From Porites lobata (Eukaryota; Cnidaria; Anthozoa; Scleractinia; Poritidae): a DNA stretch of 64,000 bases. Below are positions 47,280 through 58,655 of this stretch, in pieces. The notes under the pieces were generated by a model. The model searched no databases and was not told where the DNA came from. It saw nothing but the letters and a program-made list of their open reading frames with translations. Every line of letters begins with the position of its first letter. Within the stretch, counting starts at the first letter, position 1. Made by a program: the position numbers and the translations under genes. The DNA is taken from NCBI GenBank assembly GCA_942486035.1, contig CALNXK010000329.1:124001-188000 (forward strand). Direction: 5' to 3'.

Positions 47280-50200
47280 CTCAGCTTCTTCCTGGTCGCC
47301 ATTACTCTGTCCGTTCGTCAGAGAATCAAAAGTCTGTTTCTTTTTCTTCTTCTTTGATGTGCTTTTGAATTTTTTTACTGACAAAGTAGACGAGTCTGGA
47401 GTGAGCTCTGTATCCTCTGTAAAGCTTTTTTCTTTCTTTTTCTTTCTTTTAACCTTAGGCGTATATTTTTGTACAGAGCCAGGAAGCTGTCCACATACAC
47501 TTTCAACCACTTCATCTACTGATTCCAAAGTAACGTTTTCCCCACTGACTCCCTGGACTGTTATGTCAGGAACAATTCTGTGAGGATTAAAGTGAAGAAA
47601 AGAGCATTGTACACCAGTGGTAAGAAGGAATACTATACATAGAGCGTAATGAAATGAACAAAAAAATACCCACCTTACAATTGGCCCAAACAAGAGCACT
47701 ATATCGCCCTGACGCTCAGGCCCTAAGTCTCTCCCGTGTTTGATAGAGTTGATGCACGTGGCCCACAACATCTCTAATAACATCGCAAATAATCGAAGTT
47801 TTTTTTACACGAGGCCCTCATGTGTTTGATCGAGTTAACACACTTACCGATATCACTAATAACATCACATATAATACATTTTATAAAACAGAAAACCTGG
47901 TTCATCTGTTCCACAAATTTCGTTTCGTTCCATTTTTAATAGTTCTTTGGTTACTTAAAAATTAGAAAGACTTGAGAAGTTCAACGTAGAAGCGCCGATG
48001 AGAATTTAAAAAAATATAATTTTATTATCTGAGCAGTACAGAGTTCCTACTGGTGTGGTGGTTAAACATTTATTATCATCTCTTTCCATTCTTTGGGATC
48101 AAAAACATTTTTCAGGGATTATTTTCCTCTCAAAGATTTCAATGACATACCTGCTCTGTTTGAGCACAGTTGGATGGGGGTGGGGGGGGGGGGGGTTAGG
48201 CATGTTTACTTAGGCAAAATGAAGCACTGTCAGAAAATTAAGGATAACAAAGAACCCTGATTCCTGTTTTGGATGTCAGGAACGACTGACTACTTTAGCG
48301 CTTTGGGCAGGGCACATAACAGTGTCATTACCAACCAATCTTATCAATACACCCTTCCGTGCGTTAGTTTGATTGTACAGCTGTAAGACCACAGGTTACA
48401 AGGGAGGGGAGAGGGATAATAATCTTCTTCTCCTAAAAGGGGAGGGCAAGGCTGATTAGAGAGGGATACAGTAACTATAGGTGCATTTTGAGCCACTGTT
48501 TAACCATGGCTCTGGCTTTAGAGAGACAACAACACCTACTTTGTTAGCACATGAAGAGAGTGGGTGATAGAAACAGCTTGTTGAAGTAACTTGACGTCAG
48601 CTTCTCCTGATTGTGAAGTGTGTCCATTTATTTGACAGAAGTGTGAGGCAAGAGAATAAAGCTATAAGTAGAAAGAAAGGAACAAAAAGTTATGCTAAGC
48701 TGTATGCAGTACATGTTTTCTGTCAATTTTCCACGAAAGTGATATCACATGGTTTCTGAGGAGGTAAACAAGTGATAAAAGCGTAGCGGGTATCGTGAAT
48801 AAGATCTTTTCATTCACTATTCATTCAAAGTATGACCAATAAAAAGATTGTATTTGAGTCACATATTTACCTCTGCAAACCCTTATACAAATCATTTAGT
48901 CACTACTGTCAGAAACACCTCTTCAGTTAGTTCTCATTAACTTTTGATACAGATCTCTACTGTCTGTTTCAGTTTACAAGTATGATAAAATTTTCGCATC
49001 CACTCTGTATGTCATCGTATTAATTTCATCTGGTATGTGTAGCCAAGACCAATAACGTTTTGCATGTATGATCGATTCCTGTTATTACACCAAGTCACAA
49101 CTGCAAATTGGTGTAAGAGAGAGACATTCATAGCAGTATGTGAAAATAATTTTCTTTGTTAGTAAAAATTTCATTCCAATGGGTAACAAGCATTTACATT
49201 CAGGAATGAGGCTCGAGAATACCTCAGTACTTTCTAAATCTATCTTTATAACAATTATTCCTTGAGTCAGAATGGGCTCTGACTCAGAGGCCATGAGGGC
49301 GAAAATAATAATTGTTTTAGTAAAATCTAAGTAGTTGGTCAAATATATCGAGAATAAAAAAATTTAGCTAGTTAAAGCTAGTCTTCAGCCCTTTTTTGCC
49401 GCCAAAAAGCCCGCGATTTTCACTACTAGGGGGCTAAAACATATAGCCTAGTAGTAGCTCAACCAATCAAAACGCAGCATTGGTAATAGATCACTAGTTG
49501 GATTTTACTAATAAAAAAATAGCATGTAGTTATGTGACCCCTTCCTCTGAGGGACCACCTATCAAAGGTACCAAAATGACTCCAGTCAAGTATGACCTCC
49601 CATCAGTGAGAGTTTTGGGTTGAGTACCAGTCCAAGTACAGTGGAACCTCGATTTAACGAACGTCTATGTAACAAAGTCCTCGGTATAACGAACGACTTT
49701 CTTCAGCCCGACCAAAATGACAGTAAAACGTGTGGAACAGAGCCTCGATTAAACGAAATCCTCATTATAACGAACACAATCCAGATGCGCTATCGTAAGG
49801 TTTTAAATATTTATTGCGTTGTTTTTAAAATAGAATAATATTATGAATTATATAGCTGTAATTATTATAGAATGAGTTTTTTAGCTCCTCGACGTAACGT
49901 GTTAAAATAAATGATTGATTGATTAATGTAACAAATAAATGTCAACATGTGATAAAAAATGAATGCCAAACAGAACAACACGGATGAAATTTATGTTCTT
50001 GAGTTTCTAGTGCCATAGCTATTTCCAGCTCGCTTTTGAGACATAGGCGTTAAAGAACAAATGTTATTACAGTAATTGTTCAGATATCCGGGAATGCTGG
50101 GTGTTGTAAATTATATATTAACTATACCTAGAGATAACGACCATTTTGGTTGTTTTTTTGAAAATTCATTAAATCGGGGTGTTCAAAATAGCGAAACCTC

Positions 50201-53200
50201 GATATATATTTCCCCAGTCCCTCGGCACCATATTAAATTGAGGTTCCACTGTGCAAGGGGGATTACTCACTGCACTTTACAATAATATAAAACCTCTGAA
50301 GTAAAAAAAATAACACACTTTACATTTTTACTTCCACTGATCAGTCAGGTTGATTGGCAGATTAAGTAGAAAATTTAATCCATCTTCGGTGAAGTAAACA
50401 GGAGACTAAACAAATAATTATATTCTAGGCACAAAGACTGTAAACAAGTACGCGTAAAAGGAAAAGGGGATTTTGATCCAAAAGAAGAATAGTCAGTTGT
50501 TTAATGCCTGTTAATTACCTTGGTGATGTCAGTAGAGCCATCTAACGTCTCAAGAAAATTAAGAAGTTTCTTAAGATCCAACAACAAGTGGCATTCTTGA
50601 CAGCAAATCTGCATAATAAAAAAATTAACAAAATTCTGGTCGGCTGTAAACTGGCATCTAACCTGGGTGCAAGAAGCAACTTTTCTCTTTAGGGGCAACG
50701 GAATTGGGGAGAAGCGAGTCACAAATTGCCAAGACAAACTTGTTGACCAGCACTTCAGAACTTCGTATGCTAATCAACACTAATGAGCGCAATTCAAACC
50801 TCTACCACCCACATTAGCTGAACCCATAACAATAGAATGAATATTACATAAACAATACACTCAAAGCCATTATTGCGACCGCTTGTAAGGACCCTGGTTG
50901 TTAGAGACCTAGTTGTAAGACCCCAGGTTCTAAGACCCCTTGTTGTAAGACCCCTGGTTGTAACAGTCCTGGTTGTAAGACCGCCACTTGTAAGAGTCGT
51001 GGTTGAAAGACCCTTGGTTGTAAGATCCCTGGTTGTAAGAGTCCTGCTTGTAAGAACCTCAATTGAAAGACCCCTGGTTGTATGAATCCTGATTGTAAGA
51101 TCGCAAGCTGTAAGAGTCCTGCTTGTAAGTCCCCTGGTTATAAGAACCCCGGTTCTAAGTCCCCTGGTAGTAAGAGTCCTGGTTGTAAGAGTCCTGATTG
51201 TAAAAGTCCTCATTTAAAGACCAGTGGTTGTAAGACCCCTGCTTATAACAGTGCTGGTTGTAAAAGCTCTGACTGTAAGACCCATGGTCGTAAGAGTAAC
51301 AGTTGTAAGACCCCTGGATGTCAGAGTTCTGGTTGTAAGACCCCTGGTTCTAACACCCCTGCTTTTAAGAGTCCTGATTGTAACACCCCTGGTGGTAAGA
51401 CCCCTGGTGGTAAGACCCCTGGTTGTAAGACCCATGGTTGTAAGAGTCCTTGTTGTAAGACCCCTGGTTGTAAGAGTCCTGGTTGCAACAGTCCTGATTG
51501 TAAGAGTCCTGATTGTAAGACCCCTGGTTGTAAGAGGCCTGGTTATAAGACCCCTAGTTGTAAGACCCCTGTTTGTAAGACTCCTGGTTGTAAGACTCAT
51601 AGATGTAAGACCCCTGGTTGTAAGACCCCTGGTTGTAAGAGTCCTGGTTATTACTGTCCTGGTTGTAAGAGTCCTTCTTGTAAGACCCCTGGTTGTAAGA
51701 GTCCTAGTTGTAAGAGTCCTTGTTGCAAGACCCCTGGTTGTAAGACCCCTGGTTGTAAGAGTCCTGGTTGTAAGACCCCTGGTTGTAAGAGCCCTGGTTG
51801 TAAGACCCCTGGTTGTAAGACCCGTGGTTGTAAGAGTCCTGGTTGTAAGACCCCTGCTTGTAAGAGTCCTGGTTGTAAGAGTCCTTCTTGTGAGAGTCCC
51901 GGTTATAAGAGTCCTGGTTGTAAGACCCTTGGTTGTAAGAGTCCTGCTTGTAAGAGTCCTGCTTGTAAGAGTCCTGGTTGTAAGACCCCTGGTTGTAAGA
52001 GTCCTGATTGTAAGACCCCTGGTTCTAAGAGTCCTGGTTGTAAGACCCCTGGTTGTAAGAGTCCTGGTTGTAAGACCCCTGGTTGTAAGACCCCTGGTTG
52101 TAAGAGTCATGGTTGTAAGAGTCCTGGTTGTAAGACCCCTAGTTGTAAGACCCCTGGTTGTAAGAGTCCTGGTTGTAAGACCCCTAGTTGTAAGACCCTT
52201 GGTTGTAAGAGTCCTTGTTGTAAGACCCCTGGTTGTAAGACTCCTGCTGGTAAGACCCCTGGTTGTAAGAGTCCTGGTTGTAAGACCCCTGGTTGTAAGA
52301 GTCCTGGTTGTAAGACCCCTGGTTGTAAGAGTCCTCGTTGTAAGACCCCTGGTTGTAACAGTCCTGGTTGTAACAGTCCTGGTTGTAAGACCCCTGGTTG
52401 TAAGACCCCTGGTTGTAACACTCCTGGTTGTAAGAGTCCTGATTGTAAGACCCCTGGTTGTAAGAGTCCTGGTTGTAAGACCCGTGGTTGTAATAGGCCT
52501 GGTTATAAGACCCCAAGTTTTAAGACCCCTGGTTGTAAGAGTCCTGGTTGTAAGACCCCTAGATGTAAGACCCCTAGTTGTAAGACCCCTGGTTGTAAGA
52601 GTCCTGGTTGTAAGAGTCCTGGTTGTAAGACCCCTGGTTGTAAGAGTCCTGGTTATTAGTGTCCTGGTTGTAAGAGTCCTTCTTGTAAGACCCCTGGTTG
52701 AAAGAGTCCTTGTTGTAAGACCCCTGGTTGTAAGCGCCCTGGTTGTAACAGTTCTGGTTGTAATAGTCCTGGTTGTAAGACCCCTGGTTGTAAGACCCCT
52801 AGTTGTAACACTCCTGGTTGTAAGAGTCCTGATTGTAAGACTCCTGGTTGTAAGAGTCCTGCTTGTAAGACCCCTGGTTGTAAGACCCCTGGTTGTAAGA
52901 GTCCTGGTTGTAAGACCCCTGGTTGTAGGAGTCCTGGTTGTCAGACCCCTAGATGTAAGACCCCTAGTTGTAAGACCCCTGGTTGTAAGAGTCCTGGTTG
53001 TAAGAGTCCTGATTGTAAGAGTCCTGGTTGTAAGACCCCTGGTTGTAAGAGTCCTGGTTATTAGTGTCCTGGTTGTAAGAGTCCTTCTTGTAAGACCCCT
53101 GGTTGTAAGAGTCCTGGTTGTAAGAGTCCTTGTTGTAAGACCCCTGGTTGTAAGCGCCCTGGTTGTAAGACCCCTGGTTGTGAGAGTTGTGATAGTAAGA

Positions 53201-56200
53201 GTCCTGGCTGTAAGAGTCCTGGTTTTAAGACCCCTGGTTGTAACATCCCTGGTTGTAAGAGTCCTAGTTGTAAGAGTCCTGCTTGTAAGACCCCTGGTTG
53301 TAAGACCCCTGGTTGTAAGAGTCCTGGTTGTAAGACCCCTGGCTGTAAGAGTCCTGGTTGTAAGACCCCTGGTTGTAAGAGTCCTGGTTGTAAGACCCCT
53401 GGTTGTAACAGTCCTAGTTGTAAGACTCCTGGTTGTAAGAGTCCTGGTTGTAAGACCCCTGGTTGTAAGACCCCTGGTTGTAAGAGTCCTGGTTGTAAGA
53501 CCCCTGGTTGTACGACCCCTGGTTGTAAGGCCCCTGGTTGTAAGAGTCCTGGTTGTAAGAGTCCTGGTTGCAAGACCCCTAGTTGTAAGACCCCTGAGTG
53601 TAAGAGTCCTTGTTGTAAGACCCCTGGTTGGAAGACCCCTAGTTGTAAGACTTCTGGCTGTAAGACCTCTGGTTGTAAGAGTCCTGGTTGTAAGACCCCT
53701 GGTTGTTAGAGTCCTGGTTGTAAGACCCCTGGTCGTAAGAGTCCTGGTTGTAGGAGTCCTGGTTGGAAGACCTCTGGTTGTAAGACACCTGGTTGTCATC
53801 AAAAGCTCTGGTAAGGGACTCCTCTCGTAAGCAACCATGACGACTTTTGGAAATAACCAAATGGACTTTTCCTTTATTTTTTAAGCCCTTATAAGCGAGC
53901 ACTCAGAGTCACATTCAAATAAATCAATAGTTTAATGAAACTGCACACTGCCCTAATGGTTCCTTGGTAAAGATGTTGTACAGTGCAGTATTGTATTTGG
54001 AAAAGTTCAATAAAGTTCAGATGTAAAGACACTCATTAAACATTCATTTCTTTGTTTTTTTTGTGATGAATTTTTAATAAGTTTCTGAATCCCTTTGAAA
54101 GAACCACCCTCTATTGTTTCACCATGTGGTCACTTACAAGAGCTCATTTTTGTCAGCAAGCAGCTCTAGTTATGACCACTTTTTTGAATCTCCAAGGCGG
54201 TCACCTATAGGAGAGCTTTGACTGTAATTATTATCTATGTTTATCATCAAGCTGACCTGTACTCCCTTGATCTTCAGCACCTTTTTTGACCAGTCAAGAT
54301 CCCATGCTAAAATCCTTTCTATGGCAACCTGATTGACACAAATACAATATGAGTTTACTTGTCTCTATTACATCTTATTAAAAACTGAATCATTGGATAA
54401 TGCAATTCTGGAGCTCTGATTGGCTTAGCCATAATAGTATATTTAACAATTATTCCACGAGGGCGCATTGGATATGAGATGATAGAAAGCCAACGAGGCG
54501 CGTAGCGCCAAGTTGGCTATAATCATCTCATATCCAACAAGCGTGAGTGGAATAATTGTTTTATTAAAAATGCTCACAAAATCTCGTTGAATCTCCCCGA
54601 CTACAACAAACCGGAAAAGACAAGGGACTTCCACTATTCACATGTCACACATCTATCAAATCTGGACTGCATGAATGAAAAATCAAAACATTGTAGCGAT
54701 GAACATTAGTTTTTTAAAAACTCATCGGGATTCTAGGATTTTACACAGCAGAACAGCTGAAAAAACCTGGCAGATAATGTGAAGGAAAAGAATTTTTAAG
54801 TGACAACCGTCGAAATTACTGTGAATTTGGATTTTCGGTGCAGTTATAAAAGCAAGAACAACGGAGAAAAACTATTACCTCCATCACTTGTTATGAAGTT
54901 GTTTGAAGCCACAAGCTGGTTTTGCTGAACGAGAAAAGAAGCTATACTGCCGCCTCGATTGCTCTAGTGAATGGCTTCATAGCCTGTATTTGTAGCTGGT
55001 TACTTGTGATGTATATTCTTGATGTCGGATAAACAAGCCGCAGTTATCTATCGGCGAGTGACCCGATTGGCGAATGGCTTCGCGATCACGAAGAAACAAC
55101 ACTTGTCTTCTTTCGTAGCTGGTCAAGGTACTTTAGTTCCATGTGTTTTCATGTGTTTTTCGACAAACTTTCAAACAAGCTCTTTTGGCTTTCTTGTTTG
55201 TTTTTGTCTTTTTTCTTTCAATGAAATTGCATTTCTAGTATTCTAAGAAATGAATTAAAACGACTTCCTTCGGGCGCCGTTCTATCCTTCGCGAAAAAAA
55301 AATCTCAGCTAGCTTCCAATTTTAAACTGACGCGTACACCGACCATATATGGAGAGCATGGTATAATAGCTCATATACCATAACGGCTAAGTAAATCAAA
55401 ATGCTAGAATTGCATTATCCAATGATTCAGTTTTTTTAAAATAAAAGTCATTATACCATGCTCCCCAAATATGGTAACTGTATGCGTCTGCTCGAAGTTA
55501 ACAACAAGCTGAAAATTGTTTGTTTTTTCAAAAAAAGGCGGGAAGAATTTTCGATACTTTGTGAGTGTTTTTAATAAAACTTGCGCTTGTTGGATATGAG
55601 ATGATTATAGCCAACTCATATCCAACATGCACGTGTGCAAGAATGACAGATCAGCCTCCATTCCCAGGGGGAGAAAACTTCCTATGATGGCCTATACGGG
55701 GAAGCTGTCTGAAATGGGAACCTTCTTAAGGGTTTAGGTATATGAAAGGGTAGGGATTTTACTTGTTGATCAAAGTATATGAAAGGGTCGGGAAATCTGT
55801 CATTTTGGTTGGTACAAAGGCCCAAATGGGCTAACAGATTCATTTTATGGTCATGAAAAGGTCAAGAAAATGTTCTGCTTTTGTGATTCATTCATATTTT
55901 AAAGGGAACCTCCACTCTTACTACAGAATAAGTTTAAATCGAATAAAATTATGTTGATAAACAAATTTGTTCGAAATTTGTCTTAAAAAAAGTGTTTATA
56001 TCAGGAAAAGTCAATTTTAAAATCGCTTATTTTCACTTTCAAATTTCGCGGGTGCCGCCATCTTGAATAATTGTGACGTGTTACGGTTGCTCCATTGTTC
56101 TGACACAAAGAGCTTTTGTTTAATAACAATAGGGCAACCATTACACGTCATAATTATTCAAGATGGCGACGTCCGCAAAATTTGAAAACAAAAAAAGGCG

Positions 56201-58655
56201 AATCTAAAAGTTATTTCTTTCGGATACAAACGCTTTCTTGAAAAATATTTTAGATTGACTTGACTGTAACAGTTATTTCCTGTGATTTAAAGTTATCTTT
56301 TTGTTGAAGTGGAGGTTCCCTTTAAAGAAATTGCCTTTACAGCAGTTAAAAGGGATAAACAGTTCTTAACTAGGTATGTGAAAGGGGTACCATTTGTCAA
56401 TAGAAGGTATATGTTACAGGTCAAAATTAAATCCAGGTTAAAATTTTTTAACCTACGATGATTCACAAATTCCTTTGTCTACTAGCCCTAATTATCCATA
56501 AATAAGGGCTAGCAGACAAAGGGAAATGAGAATCAGCCTACAATCGGCGACAAAATGAGTTGAGACACTTCGCCCAAAACTGGGCTTTTTTACGTTTTAT
56601 TAACTTCAAAAGGGGGAAATATAGCTTTCCTCCCCCATCCCCTCCGTGCAATGTTGTGCCCTTGTTCTAGCTACCTGTAGAAAACAACAAACAGCCCAAC
56701 TTTGAATGGAGGGGACAGGGGAACGGGTGCAGATTCTTTTGTTCTCCGAAATTACCCTATTTAGTACAATGTCTCAACAATTTTGTTGCCGATTGTAGCT
56801 TGAAAAAATGTACCTGAATTTTTTTTTTGGACCTGTAACAAATACAAAACAGGTTCCTTTTCCATCAAAAATGGTATATAACAGGGTAAGGGGTTGGACT
56901 TCAAGACAGAGTAATGATAATGGTAAAAAGAAATTATATATAAGGAAACCTCTACTAAGCGTCTATTCTATTGTGAAAAACTTACTTTTGATTTCTCAAG
57001 TGGGTTACTGTCATAGCAAACTACTCGTCCACACCACTTACAATGAATCTGATAGAAATAACAAATAAATTTTTTTATCAACTAAATTAATGTTACAAAA
57101 CAAATACTCAAACACTTCTAATGGCTTTGCTCATGCCACCAACTGTGAAACTGTTATTAGTGCAATCAGCTATAGTTACAATTGCTGACAAAATGAGTTG
57201 AGACACTTCGTCCTAAAGGAGCTTTTTGACGTTTTCCTGACTTCAAGAGGGGAAAAAATAGCTCCCCGCCCTCCATCCCCTCCATAAAATGTTGTGCCAC
57301 TGTTCGAGCTACCTTTAGAAAACAACAAACACTCCAACTTTGAATGGAGGGGACAGGGGTGGGGTGTAGATTCTTTTGTTCTCTGATGTTACCCTATTTG
57401 AATACAATGTCTCAACAATTTTCTCAGCAATTGTAGGTGCTTGTCGCATGATAAATTTTGAGTTCTTTCACCAGTACTTCACCCCTATTTGCTTTTCTGT
57501 TCGGCAGGATGAGAAAAATCACTCACGACAACTTTGAAGTAAACAAGTGGATGTTAGAAAAGAAAGTAAAGTGCAACAATGCAAAAATGACCATAGATTT
57601 GTGTTTTCCATGGGTAGGGTGTCGAGTAGAGGGAATAGTTAATATTGGGATCTGGGAGGATTACAAGAGAGGTTGACATCACCCTTGTACTTATTTGCTC
57701 AGTCAATGTTACAGTAGACTGCAAAACAGCGGGTTTTTTTCTGAAAATTGCTTTTTCACGGTGCAATGCGCTAGTGTAGAGTCAGACTATCACGTTGGCA
57801 AAGCGTTACATGCCCATAAGTATTTGAGGCATGAGAAGTAAGAGCGTCTCTCCCAGTCTTGCTCTCTGATTTCAGCCACACGTGTGACTGTTCGTGCGTA
57901 CTAGACTACACAAAAATAAGGACTGTTCTGTAGTCTACTGTTATCAATACAATTTCCTTACAACCTCGTACATTTATTATGTTTGCAGCAGTTTCATACT
58001 ATCTCACACAAATAGTTCATATGAATAAAGTCGAACCATGTTGGCATATTAATGAATAGGGTTGTTCGAAAATCTTACTTACTCTGTTACCTGTGTCAGT
58101 GTATCAATTTCTTTGCTGTTCAAACTTGACTGAATAGCTTGAAGAACCTTTTTGAAAAGTATAGAAGGAACCAATTTAGAACTGTTTAGAAGCTCAGTCA
58201 CTGAATAACAGTACAAATCAAAAGATAGGTGTATCACTATTTCAAAGTCGTATGCAACAAGGTAGATTCCTCCCGCAGCTAAAATTGTCAGCGATGAATT
58301 GCCGTTACTCGTGCACAAAGCCACATGTGTGATAAACAGAACGAATCACAGTTATTTAGCGGAGCACCTACAGACTAAAGAACCACAAACTAACTGATTT
58401 AAAAGCTGTTTAAGGGCAGTCTTAGGCTCACAGACCAGAGCGAAATAAGTGGTCGACAGTTAGACGCGTGGTTAGACTGTTTTCGTAAACAGATCCAAGT
58501 TCATAAACATCAATTTGGACACCTTTCGAATGGTAACAAAACTTTTATCTTACCGCTTTGGCGTTGTGTGCAGCAGGTACGATTTGTGGCGTTAAATTTG
58601 GGAAAAGCCGTTCCAAAATCTGGACAAGCGGAACCCACGAGTTGTTGTCCGCCAT
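47280..58655 (-). CDS. Unrecognised multi-exon gene with zinc-binding-like cysteines (partial)
   Basis: On the minus strand several exons fit splice rules and phase: 58655-58554 (ATG start, MADNNSW), about 58300-58091, 57048-56986, 54328-54257, 50608-50519, 47771-47674 and 47577-47280, with a donor after the last, so it continues leftward. Exons from 58091 on join in phase 0,0,0,0,2. The protein has a hydrophobic helical part (ending IDTLTQ), then HCKWCGRVVC and ICCQECH, a spacing like paired zinc-binding cysteines, then a lysine-rich stretch (KVKRKKKKEK, SKKKKKKQ) like a nuclear signal. I do not recognise the family. The joint between exons 1 and 2 is not resolved: no AG acceptor fits, as an in-frame TGA lies just upstream of exon 2. 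The 15-bp satellite and several MITEs sit in its introns. Confidence 0.5.
49330..49515. repeat. Candidate short dispersed repeat
   Basis: A compact segment with CTAGTTAAAGCTAGTC, ACTACTAGGGGGC and GCCTAGTAGTAGC words has internal inverted symmetry (TACTAGG against CCTAGTA). No second copy was found in the window. Confidence 0.3.
49637..50253. mobile_element. pogo/Tigger-like MITE
   Basis: The left end CAGTGGAACCTCGATTTAAC (49639) and the right end AATTGAGGTTCCACTG (to 50251) are inverted repeats with the CAGTGGAACCTC start well known from pogo/Tigger-type elements. A TA precedes the left end; the right side has TG, probably a mutated TA. At about 613 bp, with no transposase frame, it is non-autonomous. 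Two internal copies of TATAACGAAC-type words occur near the left end. Confidence 0.8.
50881..53797. repeat. 2.9-kb satellite of a 15-bp unit in perfect register
   Basis: About 194 head-to-tail copies of a 15-bp unit (GGTTGTAAGACCCCT alternating irregularly with GGTTGTAAGAGTCCT). The unit is at the same phase at every 60-base step from 50881 to 53761, so substitutions are common but net indels are absent. Because 15 is a multiple of three, five of the six frames lack stops in the consensus, which gives long open frames of 525, 868 and 874 codons on both strands. These encode only pentapeptide repeats (for example CKTPG, VVRPL, TTRGL) and are not taken as genes. The array lies in an intron of the minus-strand gene, between exons 54257-54328 and 50519-50608. 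Confidence 0.97.
54377..55440. mobile_element. 1.06-kb element with terminal inverted repeats
   Basis: The ends AACTGAATCATTGGATAATG (from 54383) and CATTATCCAATGATTCAGTT (to about 55432) are inverted repeats; the similarity extends about 65 bp inward with mismatches (CTTAGCC against GGCTAAG). Inside, AAGCCAACGAGGCGCG faces AAGTTGGC as a smaller palindrome near 54470-54535, a motif repeated at 55590-55640 outside the element. No transposase is recognised. It lies in an intron of the minus-strand gene. Confidence 0.65.
55899..56325. mobile_element. 419-bp MITE with TTAA target duplication
   Basis: The element 55903-56321 starts AGGGAACCTCCACT and ends with its complement AGTGGAGGTTCCCT. TTAA lies on both sides (55899-55902 and 56322-56325). 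TTAA duplication is the hallmark of piggyBac-type transposition. Inside, AGATGGCGACGT-type and GCCGCCATCTTG-type words also face each other. It interrupts the R2 repeat, whose intact copy shows the empty site. Confidence 0.8.
56412..56840. mobile_element. MITE with TGTTACAGGTC ends, itself carrying another insertion
   Basis: The termini TGTTACAGGTC and GACCTGTAACA are exact 11-bp inverted repeats. Without the inner element (56539-56797) the host is only about 170 bp. It interrupts the R2 repeat between AGAAGGTAT and ACAAAA. The target duplication is not clear. Confidence 0.7.
56539..56797. mobile_element. 259-bp MITE copy 1
   Basis: Ends TACAATCGGCGACAAAATGA and its near complement (TTTTGTTGCCGATTGTA) are inverted repeats of about 28 bp. 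The body contains AACAACAAACAGCCCAACTT and a TGGAGGGGACAGGGG stretch. The whole is the same length as, and homologous to, 57177-57435. Confidence 0.75.
57177..57435. mobile_element. 259-bp MITE copy 2
   Basis: Ends TACAATTGCTGACAAAATGA and TTTTCTCAGCAATTGTA are inverted repeats; the body matches copy 1 along its length with scattered differences. It lies in the same intron region of the minus-strand gene, just upstream of exon 56986-57048. Confidence 0.75.

Larger units (their letters stand above)
55660..56905 (+). repeat. Dispersed repeat R2, copy split by two nested insertions
   Basis: Matches R2 at 38860-39245 in order: GGTATATGAAAGGGTAGGGA, ACAGCAGTTAAAAGGGAT, GGTACCATTTGTCAATAGAAGG and AAAAATGGTATATAA. 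The first insertion is 55903-56321 and the second 56412-56840. Confidence 0.75.

Noticed and set aside
47230..47583. Plus-strand frame of 117 codons
   Set aside because: It is the shadow of the minus-strand exon 47280-47577, whose lysine codons read as phenylalanine on the plus strand.
50881..53797. CRISPR-like array
   Set aside because: The units are contiguous with no spacers, and the genome is eukaryotic.
51082..53838. Very long open frames of 525, 868 and 874 codons on both strands
   Set aside because: They are a consequence of the stop-free 15-bp repeat and encode only pentapeptide repeats. No start context, signal peptide or flanking exon supports translation, and they lie in an intron.
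54443..55246. Short frames inside the 1.06-kb inverted-repeat element
   Set aside because: They resemble no transposase and are most simply explained by chance in repeat DNA.
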